Below are positions 11,946-24,727 of a stretch of 64,000 bases of DNA, piece after piece; the first letter of the stretch is position 1, and each line of letters opens with the position of its first letter. Source of the DNA: Oehlia diaphana (taxonomy: Eukaryota; Glomeromycota; Glomeromycetes; Glomerales; Glomeraceae); the NCBI GenBank assembly GCA_003833135.1, contig QZLH01000413.1, forward strand, positions 7,186 through 71,185, read 5' to 3'. Below the pieces are notes generated by a model. It ran no database searches. It worked only from the letters and a program-made list of their open reading frames with translations, and was not told the DNA's origin. A program made the position numbers and the translations under genes.

Positions 11946-13370
11946 AAGTTATAAGCGTCAACATTCAAATTTGTTAATTAAATAAACTGATTTATCTTCA
12001 TAGTATCATTATAAAAATATTTTATTGATCAAATATTGAAGTGAACTTAAGATAATTATGCTAACTGAAAATAAAATTTATTATTTATAAACTGTTACAT
12101 TACGCCAATTTTCATTTAATGGGATTTTTTTTAGATATCTGGAATCAACAAATGGAAGAAACAATGAGATTTATATTTTAGTTCTCAAGCATATTCTTGG
12201 ACAACTGCTTTTGAGCCAAAACATCTACCCAATTAATTCAAATGGTCCCATGAAACCGCAAATTAAATAGTCGTATTTTTTTCCTTCACTTTATATTTTG
12301 AATTTGAAACAATGTGATTATCGTGAAAAAAATTACCCATATTTAATATTAGTCAAATAGAGTTTATATTTTTTAAAGGTACAGTAAATTTTAAGCGTTT
12401 AATAAAAAAAAATTATTCGTTAAATTCACTGTTTGAAAAAAACTATTTATATATTTGAAGATTCGTGATAATAAATTTTAATAATAAATTATAATTAATT
12501 ACTCAAAGAAATAATGCATTTTACGTTAAAAAGGATGCGAAATGGAGTGTTGAAAATCAAGACATTATTACCATCTAATATAAATCGTTACTATCTTAAA
12601 CTTCATTTGGAGGTTTCTCGAAAATATTTAAATAATCTGTAATTTTTTAAGTTAAAAGATGAGTTTAGATTGTTGTAAAATAAACTAATATAGTAAAATT
12701 TCCATCCATTAGATTGTGCAATAAATAAGTGTGACAATGAAAAAATAATAATTAGATATTAAACATAAAAATTAGCGTAAATTGAACAAATTACTATGAA
12801 TAAAGTTATAATGAATTGAATTTTATAAATATAAATTTTTTTAATAAAATTAATTTATACTCTTTTCCATCGGAAATTCACATATTAAAACTAATAAAGA
12901 CTAGTCCTAGAAATTAAAAATTCAGTTAGTAGGCCATATCATGAATGTTTCATCAATTTTAACTCGGCATGTATATATATTAAGAAATGAAAATAAAAAA
13001 AAAATTATTCAAAAAATAAATCTTACGCAATAATAATGATATATGATAAATATTCTCTCTTTTTTTTCGATAAATGCATTTCTTTATATATAACTGTATT
13101 TTAAAAAAAAACGAAATTACATCGTAAATTTAGAAAATACATATGAAATTAAGAAAAATTCTAAAAGAGCCAAACTTTAATCTCTTCATATCAAAAACCT
13201 CCGTATAACTAACGAAGTATCACATATCTACCTATACTAAACGATGTAAACTATCCACACAATCATTTGTTCAAAAATAACTAAACTAATTAATTATACG
13301 CTATCTTACTATTTAATTAATATATTTATATTTTTTCCGCTATTATCTATTATTTTTTTAATTTTCTAAA
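11946..13370. other. AT-rich spacer, no gene seen
   Basis: Dense stops in every frame; no RNA gene or element terminus recognised. Confidence 0.5.
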
Positions 13371-13799
13371 TTATTTATCTAATCTTGCTACCTCCTTTTG
13401 TTCAGGTCGTCTCAATGTTGTTAAAATTGATGATGGCTCACTTTGTTGCCACTCCATCGAACAACCATTGCGTCTTGAAGTAAAATTCTTATCATCTTTC
13501 CCGCTCCATTTTCGTAGATAAAAACATCCTGTTTCTTGACTTGTAATCCCTTTCCGTATACTTCAATCCTTCGACTCACTTATCGCTTTCATCAGATCGT
13601 TCTCATTGTTGAAATACACTATTATAATAAATCTATTTTTATTGTCTCTAACTATTTTTCCAAAAAATACTCCGTATTTATTCATATAATCTTTAATAAT
13701 TAAACGGTCTTTCGCCGCATTATCATCCCCTAACCTTTTACTTGCCTGCCAGCAAAATTTATTTCTAACTTTGCGATAAGTCAATTTTGAATCAAACAT
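13371..13799 (-). pseudogene. Unrecognised protein, frameshifted paralogue of 28723-29281
   Basis: The first open stretch (13799-13563, 78 codons, starting MFDSKL) contains YFNNENDLMKAI. A one-base shift is then needed to continue with GKGLQVKKQD down to a stop at 13371. The gene at 28723-29281 has the same order of segments (MFGAKL, YFNNEKDLMQAI, GKGLQMKSQD), which shows that both belong to one family and that both now carry a frameshift. I do not recognise the family. The compact alpha/beta-like N-terminal part could be a small RNA- or nucleic-acid-binding fold in a retroelement ORF1, but that is speculation. Confidence 0.55.
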
Positions 13800-14543
13800 C
13801 TTAAAGAAAATATGTCAATATATATAATGTGTTATTATTAATTTGTTCTATAATTTACTATTTAGCATCTAGTAAAACAAATTAAATGACTAAATTCACG
13901 TTCATTAAAATTTACTTTGTTTTCTAAATTCCACATTAGATGATGTCACTATAGATTAAACAATTTTTTATTCATCATTGCCAGCAACTTGAGATACAGT
14001 CTCAATCCTTGTAATTCTTGTCCTTTTTACTTGTATAACATTCAAAAGAGTTCACTTTGCCATTTCATTTTACAGCAAGCATAACAAAATTCTCCCTATT
14101 GTTTATCATAATTTCACCGTTCTTTTATCCGTTAAATTTATTTTTGAAAAGTTATTAGGTTTAAAATTAAGTTGTTTATTTCTTCTGCAAATATAGCAAT
14201 TTGTCTTATAAAATACAAATGTTATAAAGATTATTATTATTACTACCATCTGTAATTCTCTTTCAATCATTCTATTCATTAATACTTTTTCCTAGCATCT
14301 AGTGATTCCTCGATCAATTAGGTGATCATTGATCATGAATGTTTCAAATCGGTCAGTTGGTGTAAATCATCTTTGAGAGAGCATTAACATCTTACACAAA
14401 GGATTATAGTTTATGTGGTGAAATTAATTTTTAGATAATATTACACTAGCTAGATAATTAATTTATAATGCATTTTATAATTACATTTAAATTTACGTAT
14501 TTTTATATAATTAAACTTTATATTTTACAACAATTCATATTAA
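13800..14543. other. AT-rich spacer, no gene seen
   Basis: Upstream flank of the minus-strand gene at 13371-13799; no other feature is supportable. Confidence 0.5.
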
Positions 14544-14877
14544 ATACCGTATAGCGCTGCATACAGTACTCCCTTGTAATAGTACCCCCTTCAAATAGTA
14601 CCAGGGTATTATTCAAATTCACATTCGGGTATTTTTGAAAAATACCCCGGTAATAACCAAAATTCGATTTTGAATAGTACCCGGATATTAATCATATTCC
14701 GACTTAAAACTAATCAGAATTTATGTACTAATTTATTTAATTGTAATAAAATCAAATGTACCCTCCTTCCAATATACCCCTTTTAATAGTACCCCCTCCT
14801 CCTATTATAGTATCCTCCCGGGTCTATTCAATCTAAACAGACTTTCTTGAATAGTACCGGGGTACGCTATACGGTAT
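14544..14877. mobile_element. Inverted-repeat-bounded element with AATAGTACCC motifs
   Basis: Bounded by ATACCGTATAGCG (14544-14556) and its exact complement CGCTATACGGTAT (14865-14877). Several imperfect copies of AATAGTACCCC lie inside, some beside each terminus. There is no open frame. It resembles a non-autonomous Tc1/mariner-type element, but the exact ends and target duplication are uncertain. Confidence 0.5.
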
Positions 14878-15484
14878 ACGGTACATGTTAATAAAATAAT
14901 ATTACAATTAGTGTTATATTAACTATTGTACGATATCCCTACAAGACCAATAATGAGTTATCTTAATATGGTTTGTATATAATGTACTGTAACGTTAATT
15001 TTAAAATACATTTAAAAAATTTTTATTTGCATTATTTATATTATTTATTCAAATAAAAATTTTCACCAATACCTTTTATTTTTTATCTTTTGTCATATAT
15101 TATTTTAACAATCAAAATACATTCAAAAAGATTAAAAAACAAATATTTTAATATTTTAATAAATAGATAAATCACATGTTTAGCTTCTTTTTATTTGTAT
15201 ATCTGACAAATTTTATATGGTAGTTTGTGAGAAATTATAAAATTGTTCGATATCACGTAACGATTGACACAATAAGGCTTGTCATACATACTTACAAATG
15301 CTTATGATCAACATAATACATAATCCATACTCATAAAAGCGTTTAATAAAAAAAAAAAAAAAAAAAAAATATTTACATTAACTTTTTCAGTCAAAGAGCA
15401 TTTTAATATATTTACATAGTAATGGCTCTCAGTAATGATAAAGGTAATAATTATGTGTATAGTATAAACATTTAATACAATTAG
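14878..15484. other. AT-rich spacer upstream of the exon-array kinase
   Basis: It should hold the promoter and first exon(s) of the gene at 15485-20148, but I could not identify a start codon or first exon with confidence. A possible acceptor (TTTTTCAG, ending at 15391) and a possible donor near 15432 exist, but joining them does not give the right phase at 15485. Confidence 0.35.
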
Positions 15485-15623
15485 AATTCTAATATTTTTA
15501 AACAAATTTATAATATAATAAAACTAGTTTCTGGTAATATTGAATTTGAAGGAAGCAGCACTGAAGAATTCAAAGGAAGTGACTCTGGAGAATTTGAAGG
15601 AAGTAGTACTAAGGAATATAAAG
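15485..15623 (+). CDS. Exon upstream of the array (Gly/Ser/Glu repeats)
   Basis: Open from the acceptor TTAG (ending 15484) to the donor AAAG|GTATAT at 15624, ending in phase 1. The frame encodes KLVSGNIEFEGSSTEEF and then two more EF(E/K)GS-type repeats. Composition is much less AT-rich than the flanks, which supports coding. Confidence 0.55.
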
Positions 15624-18600
15624 GTATATTAAACAAACTGAAATATTAAATTTTTGTTTATAAATAATTTAAAAATATTACCTTATATGATACACAAATA
15701 TAATTTAAACTATCTATATTATACAAAAATTATTTTAAATCATTTAGCTCGTAAGTTAATAAGTCATCCTATAATTGAATAATAATAGAATTACTTATTG
15801 TTTTTTATTATATTTCACGTGACCATTTAATGATATAGTTGGTAAGTTATCAGTTATTTTAAATCTCTAGTTCTTCACTTTATTATTTTATAAAATATTC
15901 AAATAACTAAATTCTTTGTTTAAATAATTAATTATATTACAGATGGTAAGTTACAACTTTATATTTACTTGACTAATATTTTATATAATTTAACTAATTA
16001 TATTCTTAATTTAAATCATTAGAATGTAAGTAATATATTTAATTTACAGTAAATACTTTTGCATTATGTTTATATCTAATTAATTAATAATTAATAATAC
16101 TGCAGGGTGTAAGTTATATTTATATTTCTATTATTTATATAATTTAAACTAACTAAATAATTTATTTTAAAAATTATTTTGTAATTTTATTTAGTTCGTA
16201 AGTTATAAGTTATTTTTTAATTTTATTATTACTTAAATATATAATATTTACATATAATTTAAACTAACTAAATTTTTTATTTAAAAAATTATTTAAATAA
16301 TATAGGGAGTAAGTTATTTATTTAATTCTAATGTTACTTTATTTATATAATATTTACATATAATCTAAACTAACTAAATTCTTTATTTAAAAAATTATTT
16401 AAATAATATAGATAGTAAGTTATTTATTTAATTCTATTGTTACTTTATTTATATAATACTAACATATAATCTAAACTAACTAAATTCTTTATTTATAAAT
16501 TATTAAATAATATAGGGAGTAAGTTATTTATTTAAATCTATTATTACTTATTTATATAATATTTACACATAATTTAAACTAACTAAATTCTTTATTTAAA
16601 AGATCGTAAGTTATATCATAAGTTATTTAATTCCATTATTACTTATTTATATAATATTTACATATAAATTTAAACTAACTAAATTCTTTATTTAAAAAAT
16701 TATTAAATAAAATAGTGGGTAAGTTATTTATTTAATTCTATTATTACTTATTTATTTAATATTTACATATAATTTAAACTAACTAAATTCTTTATTTAAA
16801 AGCATGTAAGTTATAAGTTATTTAATTCTATTATTACTTATTTATATAAAATTTACATATAATTTAAACTAACTAAATTCTTTATTTAAAAAATATTAAA
16901 TAAAATAGTGGGTAAGTTATTTATTTAATTCTATTATTACTTATTTATATAATATTTACATATAATTTAAACTAACTAAATTCTTCATTTAAAAGATAGT
17001 AAGTTATAAGTTATTTAATTCTATTATTACTTATTTATATAATATTTACATATAATTTAAACTAACTAAATTCTTTATTTAAAAGAATGTAAGTTATAAG
17101 TTATTTAATTCTATTATTACTTATTTATATAATATTTACACATAATTTTAACTAACTAAATTCTAAATTATTAAATATTATAGGGTGTAAGTTATTTATT
17201 TAATTCTATTATTACTTATTTATATAATATTTACACATAGTTTTTAACTAACTAAATTCTTTATTTAAAAGATTGTAAGTTATAAGTTATTTATTTAATT
17301 CTATTATTATTTATTTATATAACATTTACATATAATTTAAACTAACTAAATTCTATTTAAAAAATTATTCAAATATTTTAGATCGTAAGTAATTCTATTA
17401 TATTTATATAATATTTACATATAATTTAACTAATTAAATACTTTATTTAAAAAATTATTTTACAGAAGGTAAGTTATTTATTTAATTCTATTATTACTTA
17501 TTTATATAATATACATATAATTTAAATTAATTAAATGCTTTATTCAAAAAATTAACAATATAGGGCGTAAGTTATTTATTTAATTCTATTATTACTTATT
17601 TATATAATATTTACACATAATTTTTAACTAACAAAATTCTTTATTTAAAAGATTGTAAGTTATAAGTTATTTATTTAATTCTATTAGTTATTACTTATTT
17701 ATATAATATTACACATAATTTTAACTAACTAAATTCTTTATTTAAAAAATTATTAAATAATATAGGGTGTAAGTTATTTATTTAATTCTATTATTACTTA
17801 TTTATATAACATTTACATATAATTTAAACTAACTAAGTTCTTTATTTAAAAAATTATTCAAATATTTTAGATCGTAAGTAATTCTATTATATTTATATAA
17901 TATTTGCATATAATCTAAACTAACTAAATTCTTTATTTAAAAAATTATTTAAATAATATAGGGAGTAAGTTATTTATTTAATTCTATTATTACTTATTTA
18001 TATAATATTTATAATATTTACATAAAATTTAAACTAACTAAATTCTTTATTTTAAAGATAGTAAGTTATAAGTTATTTAATTCTATTATTACTTATTTAT
18101 ATAATATTTATAGTATTTACATATAATTTAAACTAACTAAATTCTTTATTTAAAAGATAGTAAGTTATAAGTTATTTAATTCTATTATTACATATCATTT
18201 ATATAATATTTACATATAATCTAAACTAACTAAATTCTTTATTTAAAAATTTAATAATACAGTTTGTAAGCTATTTGTTATTTCTATTGTTATGTATTTT
18301 ATAAATATTTACATATAATTTAAACTAACTAAATTCTTCATTTAAAAAATTATTTTACAGTTGGTAAATTATTTATATAATTCTATTATTTACTTATTTA
18401 TGTAATATTTATGTAATATTTATATATTATTTAAATTAACTAAATTCATTTATTTAAAAATTATTTAATAATATAGAGTGTAAGTTATATATTTTATTTA
18501 ATTCCATTATTACTTATTTATATAATATTTATATATAATTAAAACTAACTAAATTCTTTATTTAAAATTATTCATACAGCTTGTAAGCTATTTGTTATTT

Positions 18601-20148
18601 CTATTGTTATGTACTTAATAAATATTTATTTATTTAATTGAATCCTTTTATATAAAATTTCTGTTACTTTAGTTGGTAAGTTGTGAAATATAGGTTATTG
18701 TAATATATATTTATGCAAAAACTAAGATATACATTATATTAAATTTCTATTTAAATTTTAGAGTTAGTGTTGATTTTAATCTTAAATTTTTAGTGTAATT
18801 TTTAATATAAACTTCAATATAATTTTAATTATTTAAAATTTGTAGGTTTGGAAAAAGTGGAAATATAATTATAGATAATTTTATTTTGGAAAAAAAATTA
18901 AAATGGATTCCTTATGATAAATTTAAAAATGTTCAATATCTTGATAAAGGAGGATTTGGTACTATATACAAAGCTATTTGGTTAAATGATAATGAAGATA
19001 AAGAAGTAATACTTAAATGTCATAATAATTTAAGTGAAAACTTAAATGAATTTTTAAATGAAGTATGACAATATATTGTTTATTTTTTAATTAATTTAAA
19101 TTATTGTTTATTTATACTTATTTACTTATACTAGTATGTTATTATTTTTTATAGTGGAATTATCATAAAAACTGTTCAAATTCAGATAGCATTATTTATT
19201 TTTATGGATTTACAAAAGATCCAGATACTTTGAAATATATGGTTGTAATGGATTATGCAAACAAAGGTAATTTAAGAGGAAACTTAACAAGAATAATCAA
19301 AAGTAATTGGTATTGCAAATTATATATGTTATATGATATTAGTTTTGGACTTTATGATATACATTATCAAAATCTTATTCATTGTGATTTTCATGATGGC
19401 AATATTCTAAATCACAATGAAAGGAAAATTTATATTAGTGATTTAGGATTATGTCAACCTGTAAAATCATTTTTGAAAAAATATGATATTTATGGTGTTA
19501 TATCATTTATGGCACCTGAAGTTTTAAGAGGCAAATCTTATACTCCAGCTAGTGATATATATAGTTTTTCTATGATTATGTGGGAATTTACATCTGGAAT
19601 ACCACCATTTAATAATAGAGCACATGATATTCAACTTAGTTTAAGTATTTGTAAAGGAGAGCGTCCTGAAATTATTGAAAATACTCCACAATGCTATGTA
19701 GATTTAATGAAAAAGTGTTGGGATGAAGATCCATTAAAAAGGCCATCGTCTAATGAAGTGCGCAAGATTTTTAATAAGTGGATTTATCTTGATAATAAAA
19801 TTGAAAATATTAATGAAGAATTAAAATGCAATATTATGGAATTTATAAATTCACCAATTGAGCATAACAATCTTACTGCTGAATCACATCCACAAACATG
19901 TTATACAAGTCGCTTACTTGATTTTACTAGTAAAGAATTGAATGAAATTCTTGAAAGTGAAGATTCACAAGCTAATGTAAAAGTGAATGAATTACTAGTA
20001 AGTAAAGATTTGGATGATTGTATATTTAATTTGAAGTCATTAGGTATGTAGTATATTATATAAAAGAATTAATTTTGCAAAATTATTTATGTGAAATTAA
20101 TTTTATTTATTTAATTATTTAGATATTAAAACAGATGAAATTAACTAA
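15485..20148 (+). CDS. TKL protein kinase with microexon-array N-terminus (5' end not found)
   Basis: Proposed exons: 15485-15623; 31 exons of 3 nt and one of 7 nt (18762-18768) within 15748-18768; 18846-19062; 19155-20043; 20123-20148. They sum to 1371 nt in one open frame. The first exon encodes Gly/Ser/Glu-rich repeats (EFEGSSTEEFKGS...). The 18846 exon gives SGNIIIDNF and LKWIPYDKF, the usual lead-in to Rhizophagus TKL kinases. The kinase shows the loop GGFGTIY, ILK lysine, HCDFHDGN (non-RD) and SDLGLC, where DLG replaces DFG, then the C-lobe CWDEDPLKRP. The catalytic Asp remains, so activity is possible. A short tail follows to 20148. The kinase exons are solid; the array exons are inferred from splice motifs only, and the start codon is missing from the model. 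Confidence 0.7.
15624..18845 (+). repeat. Tandem intron-like array, 31 units joined by single codons
   Basis: At 31 boundaries the sequence reads AG, three variable bases, then GTAA (GTAAG except at 18364). The 3-nt pieces start at 15748, 15839, 15943, 16023, 16106, 16195, 16306, 16412, 16516, 16603, 16716, 16803, 16909, 16996, 17086, 17184, 17272, 17382, 17466, 17564, 17652, 17766, 17871, 17962, 18058, 18157, 18263, 18361, 18477, 18580 and 18673. The intervening units are 81-124 nt, and most contain AACTAACTAAATTC, a good fungal branch-point match. From about 16109 the units are near-identical; the first five are diverged yet keep the splice motifs. The codons have about 35% GC, far above the units. 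Confidence 0.85.
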
Positions 20149-21279
20149 TTAATAAATAATTCATAGTTTTTTTAAGTGATATTTGACATGATGGTATTTA
20201 GCAGAAATTGATTTTTATTTTATTTTTAGATTTATTTAAACACTAAGACTAGAGTAGCAAAATATTTACAAGTTTCTTAGTTTGCAATTTAAATAATTCC
20301 TTTTTTTATAGCTTATCCAATTGCAAGTATTAAATATTTTATTTTACTTAGAATTATTTAAACACTAAGACTAGAGTAGTAAATACAGTACTTTACAAGT
20401 TTCTTAGTTTGTAATTTAAATAAATCTCAAAATTTGCCGTATGCAGGGAACTTCATCCCCATAGTTAAATTTTTTATATTTGTTATTTTTTATAAATAAT
20501 TTATTTTTTTATATTTTTTTATATGTTGTACATATTCTTTATTACCATTCATTATTTTTTTTTCTTTCTCACACTTTATCCAGATGTTAAAAAGAAAATA
20601 TTGAATGAAATTGATAAAAGTTATTTTCATTAATTTACTGTATTTTATTAATATCAGCCAATGCACTTATTTATTCATTTCTTAATATTTTATGACTTAT
20701 TTTGACTTATAATACTTTTATTTTCTCAAAAAATAATTTAGTTAAAATCACTTTATTAATTTAATATTGTTTCATTATATAATCACTCATTAAAAATTAA
20801 AAAATTATTAAACTAATCTTAAGAATTGTTACCTAATGCGTATTTCAATAATTTCTTACGCTCCTTTTACCTTACGGAAGTAATTTTAAATCTATACTTT
20901 TATGAAAATAAAGACAGCGCCTAAAAAGTTATTTTTGATTCCATATATTAATTTTAGCAAAAAAGTCATCAGTTCGTAAAATTTTGCCATACAACTGTTA
21001 TTGTCCGGAGAGAAGCGAAGGACAGTATATGTTTACGCACTATGAAAAAAAATGATCCCGTGAATTTCTCTGTGATCGTTGCCCAAAATTTTAGTTTTTT
21101 TCGCTCCGGACTTACAACGGTTCCCGTTTCCTAGTAACGATTAATGAAAGAATGTCGGACTGCCTGATGTAAAAGATTATACTATCGTGCTTCTTCAAAT
21201 TGGTTTAAAAAATAATTCGAAAATAGAAATCAAATTAATTTATAATATTAAATTTTTCTTTCAGTTTGTTATTATGAAT
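20149..21279. other. AT-rich spacer with a tandem duplication
   Basis: Downstream of the kinase. It holds the 20219-20424 duplication and a somewhat GC-richer patch (about 20990-21180) with no recognisable gene. Confidence 0.5.
20219..20424. repeat. Direct duplication, two units of about 80 bp
   Basis: Units at about 20219-20295 and 20340-20424 share TTTAAACACTAAGACTAGAG and ACAAGTTTCTTAGTTTG followed by AATTTAAATAA, with few differences. It lies just 3' of the kinase. Confidence 0.8.
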
Positions 21280-21400
21280 CAATTTTAATTGTTATATTAT
21301 TAGAAATGGTGAATAAATAAATTTTTGACGAAAAAAAATAATCTATTTATGTATTTATGTATTTATGTAAATTTATGTAATTACGTGATTACGTGAACAA
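21280..21400. repeat. Diverged relic of kinase 5' flank
   Basis: ATTAGAAATGGTGAATAAAT and ATTTTTGACG followed by an A run and CTATTTATG match the 7690-7780 segment around the kinase exon-1 relic in order and orientation. Similarity is weak and short. Confidence 0.35.
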
Positions 21401-24400
21401 CCTGTTGCACAAATAATCCTGGTTCTCCCAGTAATATTTAGATTACACGTATAAATTATGTAAATTGCTATCAGATCTATTTCATAGAGTTGTATCATTT
21501 TTTTTATACGATAAATAATTTATTAACTGAATATTAATTGTTAAATTAAAATCACCCACCGCCCGATAAAACAAAAATGGAAATTATTTAATTATTTTAC
21601 TGAAATTATGAGTTTTGTAAATTTTCCCTATTTCGATGGTTTAGATGTCTGATGTTATTGTGTTTATAACTAAGCAATCTTAAAAGTAATATACAGCAAT
21701 AAAAAAGTAGATATGAATTAATTAATAGTAATTACAACGATGATAGTATTTTTAAGTGTAACTTACCATCAACTCATCTAAATTAAATTATTTGTGAAAA
21801 TATATAATTAAATATTATATATTTTACGCAAAATTTTGAGTGAAAAGGCAGTTATGATTCATTACATGATAAAAATTTTAAAAAACTTATTTAAAAGACT
21901 TAATTATAACGACAAGAAGAAGTGTATGAATATATAAAGCGGAGTGGAAGACTTTTTACATTCTACGCAAAAGCATGCAATGTTTATTTGACTTATATAC
22001 ACTTGACAATATATTTTTTATTTAAGCTTAATACTTTTTGTACTATTAGTTTATTAATTTCGATACTATTGACTTAGAATTAGACTTACCTTAATAAGAT
22101 GTATATAATAAATTTAATTATTTCTAAATTATTTCTTTATGTAATTTAAGATTCGTTAATAATAAACGAAAAAAATATAATAAATGAAAAAATATAATTT
22201 ATATATTGTATAATTTATTTTCGCTAATATCTTAAAATAATAAAATAAAAATATAAAATGGATAGCTAGCCTGTATTTATTCATCCTGAAACACTTAGAA
22301 AACGCAAAATTAGAGAAAATGAAAATCATAATCAACGTGAAAGGCTCATGATGTCTATAAATCATTGCAAAGTATAACATCAATAAGATTTCACTTTGGA
22401 AAACGTGCAGCGTGACGCCCGCTTAGGACGTTTAACGGTCACCGTTACCTAATAATATAGAGGTTCTAACTAAAAATTGATCATTCATTAATGAAAAATG
22501 ATAAGAAAGACAATAACCAAGATACGTGATCAATAAAATGCATAATACGAGATTAAAATCTTATATTAATATGAACACATAGAAAAACTTTACTAAACTC
22601 TTTTTTTTTGATTATTTTTCGCCTATTTCCTTTTTGCAAGGATCCCATACTCCTTTATAGAAAATTTGTAGGTCTATCTAAAGAATTTATTTTATATTAT
22701 TAATAGAGACTAATGTTCTAAATCGTATAATTGTTGAAACTATCGGTGCACTAATAACTTTTAATATTTGAAGAAAATATAAAAAATTTTATTATTCATT
22801 GTAATAAATGTGTTATATTTCATATTTGTTGGAAGGCACACTGTATTAGAAGGGTTATCCAAGCACTGTTTGTTGGAGGACTATTGGAACATATTGTTGT
22901 CGTTTGCTGGAGGATTATCGTTATTTGTTGGAAGCTTATTGCTGTCGTTATCTCGGTGGACCTAAACATATATTATACTTTTTTTAGTTTATTTTAATTA
23001 TTATATAATTTATTCATTAAAAAAAAAAGAAATACCATCTTTAATTATAATAAAGTAATGTTTTGGTTAATTGAAATTGATCGAACAAATTTAAACATTA
23101 TAACAATTTTTCAGTTATTCCTTTTAATGATAATTTTATTAATTTTTTTTTTAAATTAAAATAAATTAATCAATTTAACATGTAATAGTTATTTCACGAG
23201 AAGCCGTTGATCATTAACGGATGAGAATGAGATCCGTGAAATAACTGGTTTTTATCACGAAGTTTAATGTTTCAATAGAGAAAATCACGGACGACAATTA
23301 GGGAACGTGGTACAAAATTAAAATATGTTATTATTAAAGTAATATAGACGTAAAAAATCATATTAATATAATATTCAAACGCCCATTTAAAGTTTTAAGG
23401 TGAAGTGTTTTTATTACAATATTTATTTAATTAATTAAAAAAAAAAATTTTTTTTTTTTCTTTCTTTTATATTCGTTAACACTTTGAAGTGGAAAATTTT
23501 GAAATATTGGCGTGTAGTTCAAATCGGCAATTTTTTTTTCGAATTACTAATTTTATTCTAATAAATTCAGTATTTTAGTCTTATTGGTGCCAGTAATTTA
23601 AAATAATTGATCACTAACGGTGTTTCTCTTCTTTTTTTAAGGTTAAATTTAATATTGGGATGATCATATTGCAGTCACGCTGATCTTTTTTTATCAGATT
23701 GTTCTTGATCATTGTGTTGATATTAATAGTTAATTCTAACTTCTAACAGTATTTCTCTATTTAGGATCGGATGTCCAATTCGGGTTGGTACACTGTGGTG
23801 ACGCCAATTTTCTTAATTGATTTATAGAACTTAAATAATTGGGGATGCTTTTTTTACTGTGGCTCATTATTTAAAATGCGACAAAAAATTTAAAACAAAA
23901 TGGTGTAAGCCACCTCTAGTCTAGTTTAATAAAATTATTTAATATATATTAAAAAAAAAAAAAATTTATTTTATTAAAACTTTTACACATATCTCACGTA
24001 AATAAAATAAATAAAGCATAAAGAATTTATTGTTATACAAACTACATGTAAAAATATTTATGAATTAAACATATTAAAAAATTTAATATTTTTTAGCTCG
24101 GATTGACAACCAAAAATAATACCCTGGTAAACAGTTTATCCCGGTCAATCAACTATCCGCCCAATATTGGCGATCGACCAGGCTAGTGTAACGTATTTTA
24201 TCCTAGGGGTTTGGATTTTACGTAATGTGTCACTATTTACTGTAATCTGATTTATTTTTAAAGTTTGAACTATAAGTCTATAGTATATAAGGCTAATAGC
24301 TAATTTATGTTATGACTTCGAAATGGTAAAGATGTCATGATTCACATATGACTTTATAGGATCACCTAATCTGATAAAATTTTAATTATGATTATCCAAA

Positions 24401-24727
24401 AATTATCATTGGTTAAGAATCCCAATTCTAAAAAAAAATTGGCATAAGACTTTAGTAAACATAATCGAACATAATCATGGACGTGACTAATAAATTATGC
24501 CATGATTGTGATATAAAAGATATGACATCAGATCGACACGCGATATCTGATGATTCCTACAAACGATCCTATTAATAAGTGAAGATCATTACACGTATAC
24601 AGTATACTATATACAGTATATCAATCCCCCCCTTTTTTTTAAAAAAAAAAAAAAATACATAAATATATAAATATAGCCAAAATGATTTTATTGAACCACT
24701 AGTTTCTATAATTCCACATACGAAGCT
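21401..24727. other. Long AT-rich gene-free segment
   Basis: No open frame with coding character. It holds a hairpin (23187-23246), a degenerate short repeat rich in GTTGGAGGATTATTG-like words (22827-22970), and several homopolymer runs. The last 100 bp are the likely promoter of the MFS gene. Confidence 0.5.
23187..23246. repeat. Hairpin, 12-bp perfect stem
   Basis: AGTTATTTCACG (23187-23198) pairs with CGTGAAATAACT (23235-23246), and an inner CCGTT...AACGG stem lies at 23204-23220. Possibly a tiny MITE or a cruciform-forming relic. Confidence 0.6.

Noticed and set aside
15308..15505. Minus-strand frame of 65 codons
   Set aside because: Contains a poly-Phe run from a homopolymer and overlaps the likely plus-strand exon at 15485.
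15624..18845. CRISPR-like repeat array
   Set aside because: The units are about 100 bp with only 3 variable bases, in a fungal gene, and lie between splice motifs; there are no spacers.
22156..22383. Minus-strand hydrophobic frame of 75 codons
   Set aside because: Phe/Ile/Tyr-rich composition expected by chance in AT-rich DNA.
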